A stretch of 64,000 nucleotides of DNA from an uncultured Cellulophaga sp. (lineage in GTDB: Bacteria; Bacteroidota; Bacteroidia; Flavobacteriales; Flavobacteriaceae), in contig CANMEI010000006.1 of NCBI GenBank assembly GCA_947496695.1, positions 124,001 to 188,000 on the forward strand. Direction: 5' to 3'. The stretch's first letter is position 1, and every line of letters begins with the position of its first letter. The notes below the pieces were generated by a model that had not been told where the DNA came from, searched no databases, and saw only the letters and a program-made list of their open reading frames with translations. The translations under genes were made by a program, and so were the position numbers. Below, piece by piece: positions 54,596 through 62,787 of the stretch.

Positions 54596-54943
54596 TTATA
54601 ATGTTTTTTGAAATGAATAATTCATCTTTTGAATTTCAATACATACTTCAACTACTGGTTCTACTTTTTCTTTTTTTATTAAATTTAATTCTATCAATAA
54701 TATTAACTGAGTCTGTAGTTCATATGCTGAACCGTTAGCAATACTTAAAAAATGTTTAAACTCTTTCTGAGAGTTTCTGCCAGCACCTTCAGCAATATTA
54801 GAAGGGATTGAAACAGAACATCTTTTAATTTGAGAAATTAGCCCATATTTTTCTTCAATAGGTAATTCTAATGCCAGTAGATAAATAGATTTAGCTAATT
54901 CAATAGCTTTTTTCCATATTTTTAAATTTTCTATCTTATGCAT
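54596..54943 (-). CDS. Four-helix-bundle (S23/IVP-type) protein
   Basis: The 115-residue protein starts MHKIENLKIWKKAIELAKSIY and carries GLISQIKRCSVSIPSNIAEGAGR and FLSIANGSAYELQTQLI, the marks of the four-helix-bundle family known from 23S rRNA intervening sequences. Function of stand-alone copies is unclear. It sits inside a fatty-acid operon with gaps of 40 and 42 bases on its sides, which suggests later insertion without loss of the operon. Confidence 0.88.
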   Translation of the reverse strand: MHKIENLKIWKKAIELAKSIYLLALELPIEEKYGLISQIKRCSVSIPSNIAEGAGRNSQKEFKHFLSIANGSAYELQTQLILLIELNLIKKEKVEPVVEVCIEIQKMNYSFQKTL

Positions 54944-54985
54944 CTTTTCTAATTACTAAATACTAAACTCTCAATACTTTTTTAT

Positions 54986-57403
54986 TTAATTTCTTAAAGG
55001 CTTCCCTGTTTTTAACATGTGTTGAATTCTTTCTAAGGTTTTACGCTCAGTACAAAGTGATAAAAAGGCTTCACGTTCTAGATCTAATAAATACTGTTCA
55101 GATACTTTAGTCGGCTCAGATAAATCACCACCAGCCATTACGTAAGCCAATTTATTTGCAATTTTCTTATCATGTTCACTAATGTAATTGCTATCTTCCA
55201 TAGCATCAGTACCTACTAAAAACATACCTAAAGCTTGTTTACCTAAAACTTTAATGTCTTTACGTTTTACAGGTTGTGTATAACCAGCTTCAGCCATTAA
55301 TTTGGCATGTGCTTTTGCAGTAGCAATTTGTCGGTCTTTATTAACAACGACAATATCTTTTCCTTTTTGTAAAATACCTAAATCATAAGCTTCATAGGCT
55401 GAGGTTGATACTTTTGCCATACCAATAGTTAAAAAGTATTCTTGCAAAACATTTAATTCAACATCATTTTTATGGAATTGGTCTTGTGCTCTTAAAGCAA
55501 ATTCTTTTGAACCACCACCACCAGGGATAACACCAACGCCAAATTCTACCAAACCTATGTAGGTTTCTGCAGCAGCAACAACTTTATCTGCATGAAGTGA
55601 AAGTTCACAACCACCGCCTAATGTCATACCATGTGGAGCTGATACTGTTGGTATTGAAGAGTAGCGCATACGCATCATCGTATCTTGAAACATTTTAATA
55701 GCCATACTAAGCTCGTCATATTCTTGCTCAACAGCCATCATAAATATCATTCCGATATTAGCACCAACTGAAAAATTGGGAGCTTGATTTCCGACTACTA
55801 ATCCTTGAAAATCTTTTTCAGCTAAATCGATTGCTTTATTTAATCCGGCTAAAACGTCACCACCGATGGTATTCATTTTAGATTGGAATTCAACATTTAA
55901 AATGCCATCACCTAAATCTTCAACAACAACACCGCTGTTTTTGAAAACTTCTTTTGATTTTCTAATATTATCTAGAATGATAAACGAGTCTTGTCCTGGT
56001 ACTTTTTCAATTGATTTTTTAGGAATATCATAAAAATAGGTAGCGCCATCTTTTACAGCATAAAATGATTTAGTTCCACTAGCAATCATTTCATTTACCC
56101 ATGCTGCAGGAGTTTCTCCTTCAGCTTTCATTATTACTAATCCTTTTTCAACACCTATAGCATCCCAAATTTGAAAAGGACCTTGTTCCCACCCAAAACC
56201 AGCTTTCATGGCATCATCAATCTTATAAAGATCATCCGTTATTTCAGGAATACGGTGTGAAACGTAAGCAAATAATGCTGCAAAACTCTTTCTGTAAAAT
56301 TCTCCAGCTTTATCTTTACCATTTACTAAAACTTTAAAACGATCAACAACTTTGTCAATGGTTTTAGTTAATTCTAGCGTAGCAAACTTTGCACTTTTTT
56401 TAGAACGATAATCCATCGTATCTAAATCTAAAGTCAAAATTTCAGTTTTACCTTTAGCGTCTTTCGTTTTTTTGTAAAAACCTTGTCCAGATTTACTACC
56501 CAACCATTTGTTTTCCATCATTGTATTGATGAAAGTAGGAAGTTTGAAAAGATCTAATTTTTCATCTTCTTTACAATTGTCAGCAATACCGTTAGCAACG
56601 TGTACTAATGTATCCAAACCAACAACATCAACTGTTCTAAAAGTTGCAGATTTTGGACGGCCAATTACAGGGCCTGTTAATTTATCAACCTCTTCAACAG
56701 TCATATCTAAGTCTTTCACCATATGGAAAAGACTTTGAATACTGAAAATACCGATTCTATTACCAATAAATGCAGGGGTGTCTTTAGCGACAACAGATGT
56801 TTTACCTAAGAATTGCTCTCCGTAACCATTTAAAAAGTCTAATACTTCAGGAGAAGTTTTAGGCCCTGGAATTATTTCAAATAATTTTAAGTAACGTGCA
56901 GGGTTAAAAAAGTGTGTTCCACAAAAATGCTTTTGGAAATCTTCACTACGGCCTTCACTCATAAAATGAATAGGAATACCAGAAGTGTTTGATGTAATAA
57001 GAGTACCAGGTGTTCTGTGTTTTTCAAGATTTTCGAATACCATTTTTTTGATATCTAATCTTTCAACAACAACCTCAATAATCCAATCTACTTTAGAAAC
57101 TTTGGCAATATCATCTTCTAAGTTACCTGTTGTAATTCTGTCTGCGAATTTTTGATGGTAAATAGGAGATGGTTTTGATTTTAATGATGCTATAAGAGAA
57201 TCATTAACCAACCTATTACGAACAATTTTATCGTTAAGAGTTAAGCCTTTGGCCTTTTCTTTATCGTTTAGTTCCCTAGGAACAATGTCTAATAACAAAA
57301 CTTCAACTCCGATATTTGCAAAATGACATGCAATGCCACTTCCCATAATTCCTGAGCCGATAACTGCTACTTTTTTTATGTGCTTATTCATCGATTTCAT
57401 CAC
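54986..57403 (-). CDS. 3-hydroxyacyl-CoA dehydrogenase/enoyl-CoA hydratase
   Basis: The 805-residue protein starts with a NAD-binding dehydrogenase domain (KKVAVIGSGIMGSGIACHFAN; HFFNPARYLKLFEIIPG) and a C-terminal dehydrogenase part, and ends with an enoyl-CoA hydratase/crotonase domain (FSVGANIGMIF; HGMTLGGGCELSLHADKVV), the reverse order of E. coli FadB. It performs the middle two steps of beta-oxidation. It starts 12 bases after the MarR stop and is clearly co-transcribed with it. ATGs at 57403 and 57391 are both possible starts. Confidence 0.93.
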   Translation of the reverse strand: MMKSMNKHIKKVAVIGSGIMGSGIACHFANIGVEVLLLDIVPRELNDKEKAKGLTLNDKIVRNRLVNDSLIASLKSKPSPIYHQKFADRITTGNLEDDIAKVSKVDWIIEVVVERLDIKKMVFENLEKHRTPGTLITSNTSGIPIHFMSEGRSEDFQKHFCGTHFFNPARYLKLFEIIPGPKTSPEVLDFLNGYGEQFLGKTSVVAKDTPAFIGNRIGIFSIQSLFHMVKDLDMTVEEVDKLTGPVIGRPKSATFRTVDVVGLDTLVHVANGIADNCKEDEKLDLFKLPTFINTMMENKWLGSKSGQGFYKKTKDAKGKTEILTLDLDTMDYRSKKSAKFATLELTKTIDKVVDRFKVLVNGKDKAGEFYRKSFAALFAYVSHRIPEITDDLYKIDDAMKAGFGWEQGPFQIWDAIGVEKGLVIMKAEGETPAAWVNEMIASGTKSFYAVKDGATYFYDIPKKSIEKVPGQDSFIILDNIRKSKEVFKNSGVVVEDLGDGILNVEFQSKMNTIGGDVLAGLNKAIDLAEKDFQGLVVGNQAPNFSVGANIGMIFMMAVEQEYDELSMAIKMFQDTMMRMRYSSIPTVSAPHGMTLGGGCELSLHADKVVAAAETYIGLVEFGVGVIPGGGGSKEFALRAQDQFHKNDVELNVLQEYFLTIGMAKVSTSAYEAYDLGILQKGKDIVVVNKDRQIATAKAHAKLMAEAGYTQPVKRKDIKVLGKQALGMFLVGTDAMEDSNYISEHDKKIANKLAYVMAGGDLSEPTKVSEQYLLDLEREAFLSLCTERKTLERIQHMLKTGKPLRN

Positions 57404-57415
57404 GATTAATTAGTT

Positions 57416-57856
57416 TTAATCTTTAGTATATATTTTTTTATCCGTTACAAGTTTATTGATGGTATCCATTACCTCAAAAAAAGAAGTTAGTTGCTCTTCT
57501 GTAACATGTTGTTTAATAACATCGTTAAACCGAAGTACTACTTTTTTAGAATCGTTTCTTTTTTCAAGACCATAATCAGTTAGGTAAATTAAGACACCTC
57601 GACCATCTTTAGGGTTTGGTTTTCTTATAATTAAGCCTTTCTCTTCTATACTTTTAAGTATTCTTGATAAACTTGTAGCTTCCATTCCCATTTTTGGCCC
57701 AAGAGCAGTAGAAGGAGTTCCTGTTTTTGGATCTATGCTTAATAGCGTAAACCCAATAGCCATAGTGGTTTCAAAATTTTTTGCCTCTTCATTGTACATT
57801 CTGGCAACTGCTTGCCATGTAGCTCGTAATGCATAATCTATAGTAAGTTCCTTCAT
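57416..57856 (-). CDS. MarR-family regulator of the beta-oxidation operon
   Basis: The 146-residue protein has a MarR winged helix: TSLSRILKSIEEKGLIIRKPNPKDGRGVLIYLTDYGLE, with the usual DxRG-like hairpin (KDGRG). It leads the operon and most likely represses its own promoter at the palindrome directly upstream, releasing it on acyl-CoA or fatty-acid binding. The ligand is inferred from position. Confidence 0.93.
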   Translation of the reverse strand: MKELTIDYALRATWQAVARMYNEEAKNFETTMAIGFTLLSIDPKTGTPSTALGPKMGMEATSLSRILKSIEEKGLIIRKPNPKDGRGVLIYLTDYGLEKRNDSKKVVLRFNDVIKQHVTEEQLTSFFEVMDTINKLVTDKKIYTKD

Positions 57857-57875
57857 ACTTATACGTATATGAACT

Positions 57876-57883
57876 CAAATATA
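57876..57883 (-). promoter_or_regulatory. -7 box of the MarR-led operon
   Basis: The minus strand reads TATATTTG, a full TAnnTTTG, 20 bases before the MarR start. The palindrome begins 3 bases upstream of it, covering the expected -33 region. Confidence 0.6.
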
Positions 57884-57886
57884 GTA

Positions 57887-57914
57887 AATTTTATTATGCA
57901 TGCATAATAAAATT
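57887..57914. promoter_or_regulatory. 28-bp perfect palindrome, likely MarR operator
   Basis: Two 14-base arms, AATTTTATTATGCA and its exact reverse complement, meet with no spacer at 57900/57901. It abuts the -7 box of the MarR gene. Binding of the dimeric MarR protein here would block polymerase. The site is 100 bases after the stop of the acyl-CoA ligase gene, which is on the same strand. Confidence 0.7.
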
Positions 57915-58016
57915 AGGTAAAAAAATTATTAAATATTTGTTATTTCTTAATAATTAGAGATAATTATGATAAAAAAGTAATTATCCTATATAAATATAGC
58001 TTTTGCTTCAATATTA

Positions 58017-59786
58017 TTAGTGGTTGTAAATATCATTATATAAATCAATATATTTTTCTTTTACAATTTTGCGTTTAAGTTTCATGGTAGGAGTAAGGTG
58101 ACCATTTTCAGTATTCCAAATATCAGCAGTTAATCTAAATTGCTTTACTTTTTCCCACTTTGCAAAACTTTCGTTTGCATCATCTACTTCTTGTTGAAAA
58201 CGATTAATTACATTTTCGTTTTTAATTAACTCTTGATTAGATTTTGCTTCTACATTATGAATTTTAGCCCAATTTTGTAAAAATTCAAAATCTGGTTGAA
58301 TAAATGCAGCAGGCATTTTTTCTCCTTCACCAATCACCATTATTTGTTCAATAAATCTTGATTGTTTAAATCTGTTTTCTAACAACTGTGGGGCAACATA
58401 TTTACCACCAGATGTTTTAAACATTTCTTTTTTACGATCGGTAATTTTTAAGAAACCTTCAGCATCAATTTCACCAATATCACCTGTATGAAAGTATCCA
58501 TCTTTAATTACCTCTGCTGTTTTTACGTCATCTTTATAATAACCCATCATTACTTGTGGACCCTTTATGCAAATTTCGCCATCTGTAGCTATTTTAACTT
58601 CAGTATGTGCTAAAGGTTTACCAACAGTACCTATTTTAAAACCTTTATTTCTCATGTCATTAACAGATACTACAGGAGAAGTTTCGGTAAGCCCATAACC
58701 TTCCATAACACCAAAACCTGCAGCGTTAAAAACTCGAGCTAATCTTGGTTGTAATGCGGCACTGCCAGAAGCCATTACTGATAGTTTGCCACCTAAGGCA
58801 GCTTTCCATTTACTAAAAATTAATTTACGTGCTAAAGCAAGTTTTTGTTCATACCACCAACCATTTTTACCGTATGGTTCATATTTTAAACCAACTTCAA
58901 CTGCCCAGAAAAATAGTTTCTTTTTTATACTAGTTAAATCTGTTCCTTTTGCAATAATCTTATCATAAACTTTTTCTAACAGTCTTGGAACGGCAGTCAT
59001 AACATCTGGAGAAACTTCTTGAGCATATTCACTAATCTTATCAATAGGAGCGTAGTAAATACTAGCACCACAATATTGATATAGATAAATTAACATACGC
59101 TCATATACATGGCAAACAGGTAAAAAGCTTAATGCTACAGAACTACCCAATTCTATTGGTATTCTATGAAAGCTTTCTAAAGCATTACTAACAAGGTTTT
59201 TGTGCGAAAGCATCACACCTTTTGGTTTTCCAGTTGTGCCAGAAGTATATATTAAAGTTGCTAAATCATCAGTTTTCACTTCATTTTTTAGTTTTTCAAC
59301 TTCATCTTGATTTGATTCATCTTCACCTAATGCTAAAAGTTCCGACCAGTTTTTACACCCCTCAATTTCATCAAAAGAGTATACTTCTATTAATGTTGGT
59401 ACTTGATTTTGTATTGCTCTTACTTTTTCCAAAACTTCTGAATCAGAAACAAAACAATATTTAGCTTCCGAATGATTTAGCACATAGGCGTAATCATCTT
59501 CCGAGATGGTAGGGTAAATAGGAACATTTTGAGCTCCTAACTGAAGAATACCAATGTCCATGATATTCCATTCAGTTCTATTATCAGTTGATATTACAGC
59601 AATTTTATCGTTAGGTTGTACACCTAACTTTAACAGTGCTCTACTTATAGTATTAGCATGGCCTATATACTCTTGGGTTGATGTTGCTACCCATGTACCG
59701 TTATATTTAGTAACGATTGATTTTTCTAAATTATATTTTTCTAATTGATAATAAGGGAAATCAAAAAGACGTGTGATATGCTGCAT
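58017..59786 (-). CDS. Long-chain acyl-CoA ligase (AMP-forming)
   Basis: The 589-residue enzyme has the AMP-binding signature IYTSGTTGKPKGVMLSHKN, then YGLTETSP and the hinge/FACS region DGYFHTGDIGEIDAEGFLKITDRKKEMFKTSGGKYVAP in parts (YFHTGDIGE; ITDRKKEMFKT). It activates fatty acids with CoA and ATP, supplying the beta-oxidation operon downstream on the same strand. Its promoter region at 59787-59830 has one TATGCA half-site. Confidence 0.93.
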   Translation of the reverse strand: MQHITRLFDFPYYQLEKYNLEKSIVTKYNGTWVATSTQEYIGHANTISRALLKLGVQPNDKIAVISTDNRTEWNIMDIGILQLGAQNVPIYPTISEDDYAYVLNHSEAKYCFVSDSEVLEKVRAIQNQVPTLIEVYSFDEIEGCKNWSELLALGEDESNQDEVEKLKNEVKTDDLATLIYTSGTTGKPKGVMLSHKNLVSNALESFHRIPIELGSSVALSFLPVCHVYERMLIYLYQYCGASIYYAPIDKISEYAQEVSPDVMTAVPRLLEKVYDKIIAKGTDLTSIKKKLFFWAVEVGLKYEPYGKNGWWYEQKLALARKLIFSKWKAALGGKLSVMASGSAALQPRLARVFNAAGFGVMEGYGLTETSPVVSVNDMRNKGFKIGTVGKPLAHTEVKIATDGEICIKGPQVMMGYYKDDVKTAEVIKDGYFHTGDIGEIDAEGFLKITDRKKEMFKTSGGKYVAPQLLENRFKQSRFIEQIMVIGEGEKMPAAFIQPDFEFLQNWAKIHNVEAKSNQELIKNENVINRFQQEVDDANESFAKWEKVKQFRLTADIWNTENGHLTPTMKLKRKIVKEKYIDLYNDIYNH

Positions 59787-59995
59787 ATGATTTTATGTAT
59801 TGGGTATGCAAATTAACAAAAAAAGCGGTTTCTATAATTATATTGATAAAAATATTAACTATTTATTGAGGATTTTATTTTTTAACACTTATTATTTTTT
59901 TAAATAAAAATTATAACTCATCTACAATAAACTGCAAATTAACGAGTTATAATTGTTATCAATCTAAATGTAGGAAAAATCTTATTATTTTTTCT

Positions 59996-60003
59996 TAATT
60001 TTG
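59996..60003 (+). promoter_or_regulatory. -7 box of the type IX-secreted protein gene
   Basis: TAATTTTG matches TAnnTTTG, 29 bases before the TTG at 60032. This short leader is in keeping with TTG as the start. Confidence 0.5.
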
Positions 60004-60031
60004 ATTATTGAAATCATAAAAACTCGAACCT

Positions 60032-62656
60032 TTGAAAAAAAACTACACTCTTACTTTAAAAAAATCACATTTAATTTTGTTTAAATGTATGCTTGGCTTA
60101 TTTGTAATGATTAATATTCATTCTGTTACAGCACAATCAGAACCTTTTCAGTGTGATTATAACGCATATTTATTTCAATATAATGATATTTATGCCTTAG
60201 ATTTAGCATCAGGAGGTTCTTATATAGTTGCTGAAAATATTACTCCTGGTAGTATAAATGCAGCTGCTTATAATTCTGCAGATGGTTATATATGGGGCTA
60301 TTTATCTACTCCCTCTAAATCAATTGTGAGAATTGGTAAGGATTTTAATACGGAAGTATATAATATACCAGAATTACCAGATAGCAATAATAAGTATGTA
60401 GGAGATGTTAATATAGACGGTATTTATTATTTTAGATCTGGCGGATCTACATATTATTCAATAGATTTAAATCCAGAATCAAATAATTATTTAGAATATA
60501 TAGGTTCAAATACTCTAACAGCTAATATTAGTATACATGACTGGGCTTTTAATGCAGTTGATGGTAAATTGTATACTGTTGAGAAAAACACCAATAATTT
60601 ATATAGAATTACAGCAGAAAGCGGTGAAGTTGAGAATTTAGGAGTTGTCCCTATTTTAGCAGGGTTAAATTATACTTATGGGGCCGTTTATTTTGATGTT
60701 GAGGGTAATTTTTATGTTTCAGCAAACCAAACAGGGTCTGTTTACAAAATTAATAATGTACAGAGTATAACAGCCAACGTGATGGTTTCAAATATTTTTG
60801 CTTTTGGACCATCAAGTGCTAGTAATGATGGTGCTCGATGCCCTACAGCTCCAGTACCACAAGAAGATTGTATTAATGGTCTTGATGATGATGGTGACGG
60901 ACTCGTAGATTGTGATGATCCTGCTTGTTCAGGAATAGCTTTGTGTCCAGTAATTACTGAAACTTCAGGAGGTAATGATGGAGGTTTAGAAAGTAATGAT
61001 AGACTATCATCATTAATCAATAAGCGTAATTTTGATAGAGCAAATTCGAACTATAAGTTTGATAAACTAACAGCAAAAACAGTCAAAAAAAGTGCTAATT
61101 ATAGCAAAAAAGGAACTTATTCGAGTAAAGAAGTACCACTAAATACCTTAGTTCCATTAGGGATTATAGGTGAAACATCAACTATAGAGTCTTCACCAGC
61201 AGATTTATTAGCATTAACAAATGCATCAGATATTTACTCTGTTGATTATTTATATGACGATCAGACTATTAGTGCATTAATGGTGATTAAAACAGAAGAT
61301 AATGTGTATGAGCATAGTAAGTTTATTTGTGATCGTTTTTTAGGCGCAGAATTATTATCAGTATCAACAATTCAAATTAGAGAACAGAACTTTATTAAGT
61401 CTATTATAAAACAAGCAGATGGAAGTAAAGAGTTTGCTTTAACTTTTTCAGCTCGTGTAAATGAAAATGACGAGTTTGTTGTTGAATCTCATTGGAATAT
61501 AGATGCTTATGAAGATAATACTGCTTATTATAATTTTCAAATATGGTCTAATTCTATAGATGATTTATTCAGTCTTGGTGAAGAAATATTAAATTTACTA
61601 GAAGCAAACAGTACTATTGGTGCTTATACATCATCTACGCCACCACCTGTATTTGTAAGAAGTGCAAGTTATGAAAGTGGAAAAATAAATTTAAACATAG
61701 TAAATAATAACTATAGTTCTTCAATTTCTATGGAAGGTGGAATGAAATCTACGGAAACAAGTGGAACAAATCAACTTAGTTTAACAACTGATTTGGAAGG
61801 TAAAATAGAAAATATATCAGTTGATACAGGAGCAATTTTTGATTTTGGATTTAGAATTCAGAATGAAAATGGAGATACACCAGACGATTTGTTTGTTGCT
61901 GATGCTCCCTGGGGGTTAGATGATACTGCGACTAATACCACTATTGAAACTTATGAGATACTACAGAACGATGATAATTATGAATATAGTGGCTACAGAG
62001 TAGAGCGTAATGTTCATCTAAAAGCAATAACATCTAATTATGTTGGAGCTTATAGAGCAATGACACCACGTTTTCAGGCAATAGATTTATCAACTTATGA
62101 AAACTTAAACTTTAAAGCGGAAGGTACGGGTGAATTAGAGGTTAAATTACTTAAAGGTGATGGTTCTTTTTATACAACTAAAGTAATATTAACAGCAACA
62201 GAAGAAATGTACACTTTAAAAGCATCAGATTTTGCGAGTGAAAACTCTGTTGCAACAGACTTTTCAAGTTTAAAGGTTATACTTTTCAATATGCATGCTA
62301 CAAATGGAATTGAGGAAGAAAAAGAAATGACTATTGCAGATATTGATTTTAATAATAGAGAAGCAATTATTGATGAGCCGATTGTTGTTGAAAAATTGAG
62401 TACTAAAGCATTAGTGTCTCCAAACCCATTAATTACAGAAACAATATTGTATTTTAAAACTGCAGAAGCAGATATTTATACTTTTGATATTTTTAGTTTA
62501 AATGGAACTATGCAAGGTTCGCACAGTATAACTGGTGAGTGTAGTGAAGGTGATAATGAAATTAGTATTCAGAGAAAAAGCCTGAATTCAGGAATATATT
62601 TTTACAAGTTAACAACTAGTAATCAAACATGGAGTGGAAAAATTGTTGTGAAGTAA
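60032..62656 (+). CDS. Type IX-secreted surface protein
   Basis: The 874-residue protein likely starts at TTG (60032): KKNYTLTLKKSHL, then a hydrophobic helix to HSVTAQ, a full signal peptide; the next ATG (60089) would give only MLGLFVMINIHSVTAQ. Residues about 40-275 look like a beta-propeller-type domain similar to DUF6923 (ASGGSYIVAENITPG; YNSADGYIWGYL). Then CINGLDDDGDGLVDCDDPACSG, an Asp-rich possible calcium loop with two Cys, a Ser/Lys linker, a large central region of unknown fold, and the C-terminal Por-type sorting domain (ALVSPNPLITETILYF; GIYFYKLTTSNQTWSGKIVVK). It would be secreted by the type IX system and held on the surface. Function unknown. Confidence 0.85.
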   Translation: MKKNYTLTLKKSHLILFKCMLGLFVMINIHSVTAQSEPFQCDYNAYLFQYNDIYALDLASGGSYIVAENITPGSINAAAYNSADGYIWGYLSTPSKSIVRIGKDFNTEVYNIPELPDSNNKYVGDVNIDGIYYFRSGGSTYYSIDLNPESNNYLEYIGSNTLTANISIHDWAFNAVDGKLYTVEKNTNNLYRITAESGEVENLGVVPILAGLNYTYGAVYFDVEGNFYVSANQTGSVYKINNVQSITANVMVSNIFAFGPSSASNDGARCPTAPVPQEDCINGLDDDGDGLVDCDDPACSGIALCPVITETSGGNDGGLESNDRLSSLINKRNFDRANSNYKFDKLTAKTVKKSANYSKKGTYSSKEVPLNTLVPLGIIGETSTIESSPADLLALTNASDIYSVDYLYDDQTISALMVIKTEDNVYEHSKFICDRFLGAELLSVSTIQIREQNFIKSIIKQADGSKEFALTFSARVNENDEFVVESHWNIDAYEDNTAYYNFQIWSNSIDDLFSLGEEILNLLEANSTIGAYTSSTPPPVFVRSASYESGKINLNIVNNNYSSSISMEGGMKSTETSGTNQLSLTTDLEGKIENISVDTGAIFDFGFRIQNENGDTPDDLFVADAPWGLDDTATNTTIETYEILQNDDNYEYSGYRVERNVHLKAITSNYVGAYRAMTPRFQAIDLSTYENLNFKAEGTGELEVKLLKGDGSFYTTKVILTATEEMYTLKASDFASENSVATDFSSLKVILFNMHATNGIEEEKEMTIADIDFNNREAIIDEPIVVEKLSTKALVSPNPLITETILYFKTAEADIYTFDIFSLNGTMQGSHSITGECSEGDNEISIQRKSLNSGIYFYKLTTSNQTWSGKIVVK

Positions 62657-62676
62657 GATTGATTTATTAATTGTTT

Positions 62677-62720
62677 AAGGTAAGGTCATAGGGGAGATAC
62701 TTATGGCCTTCACCTTTTTT
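62677..62720 (+). terminator. Terminator after the type IX-secreted protein gene
   Basis: AAGGTAAGGTCATA and TATGGCCTTCACCTT pair with minor mismatches, followed by a run of T. It begins 20 bases after the stop. Confidence 0.7.
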
Positions 62721-62726
62721 TGTGAA

Positions 62727-62767
62727 AAATTAAAAGCCTGTCTAAACATAGACAAGCTTTTAATTTT
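62727..62767. terminator. Hairpin terminator, mainly for purL
   Basis: AAATTAAAAGC with TGTCTA, and TAGACA with AGCTTTTAATTT form a long stem with an AACA loop (one base bulged). A/T-runs on both ends allow action in both directions. On the minus strand it is 20 bases past the purL stop. Confidence 0.85.
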
Positions 62768-62787
62768 CTATGAAAATAGTATTAATT

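Noticed and set aside
60742..61020. Minus-strand open frame with Pro/Ser-rich product inside the type IX-secreted protein gene
   Set aside because: Arises from the Asp/Gly-rich linker read backwards; no start signals or signature.
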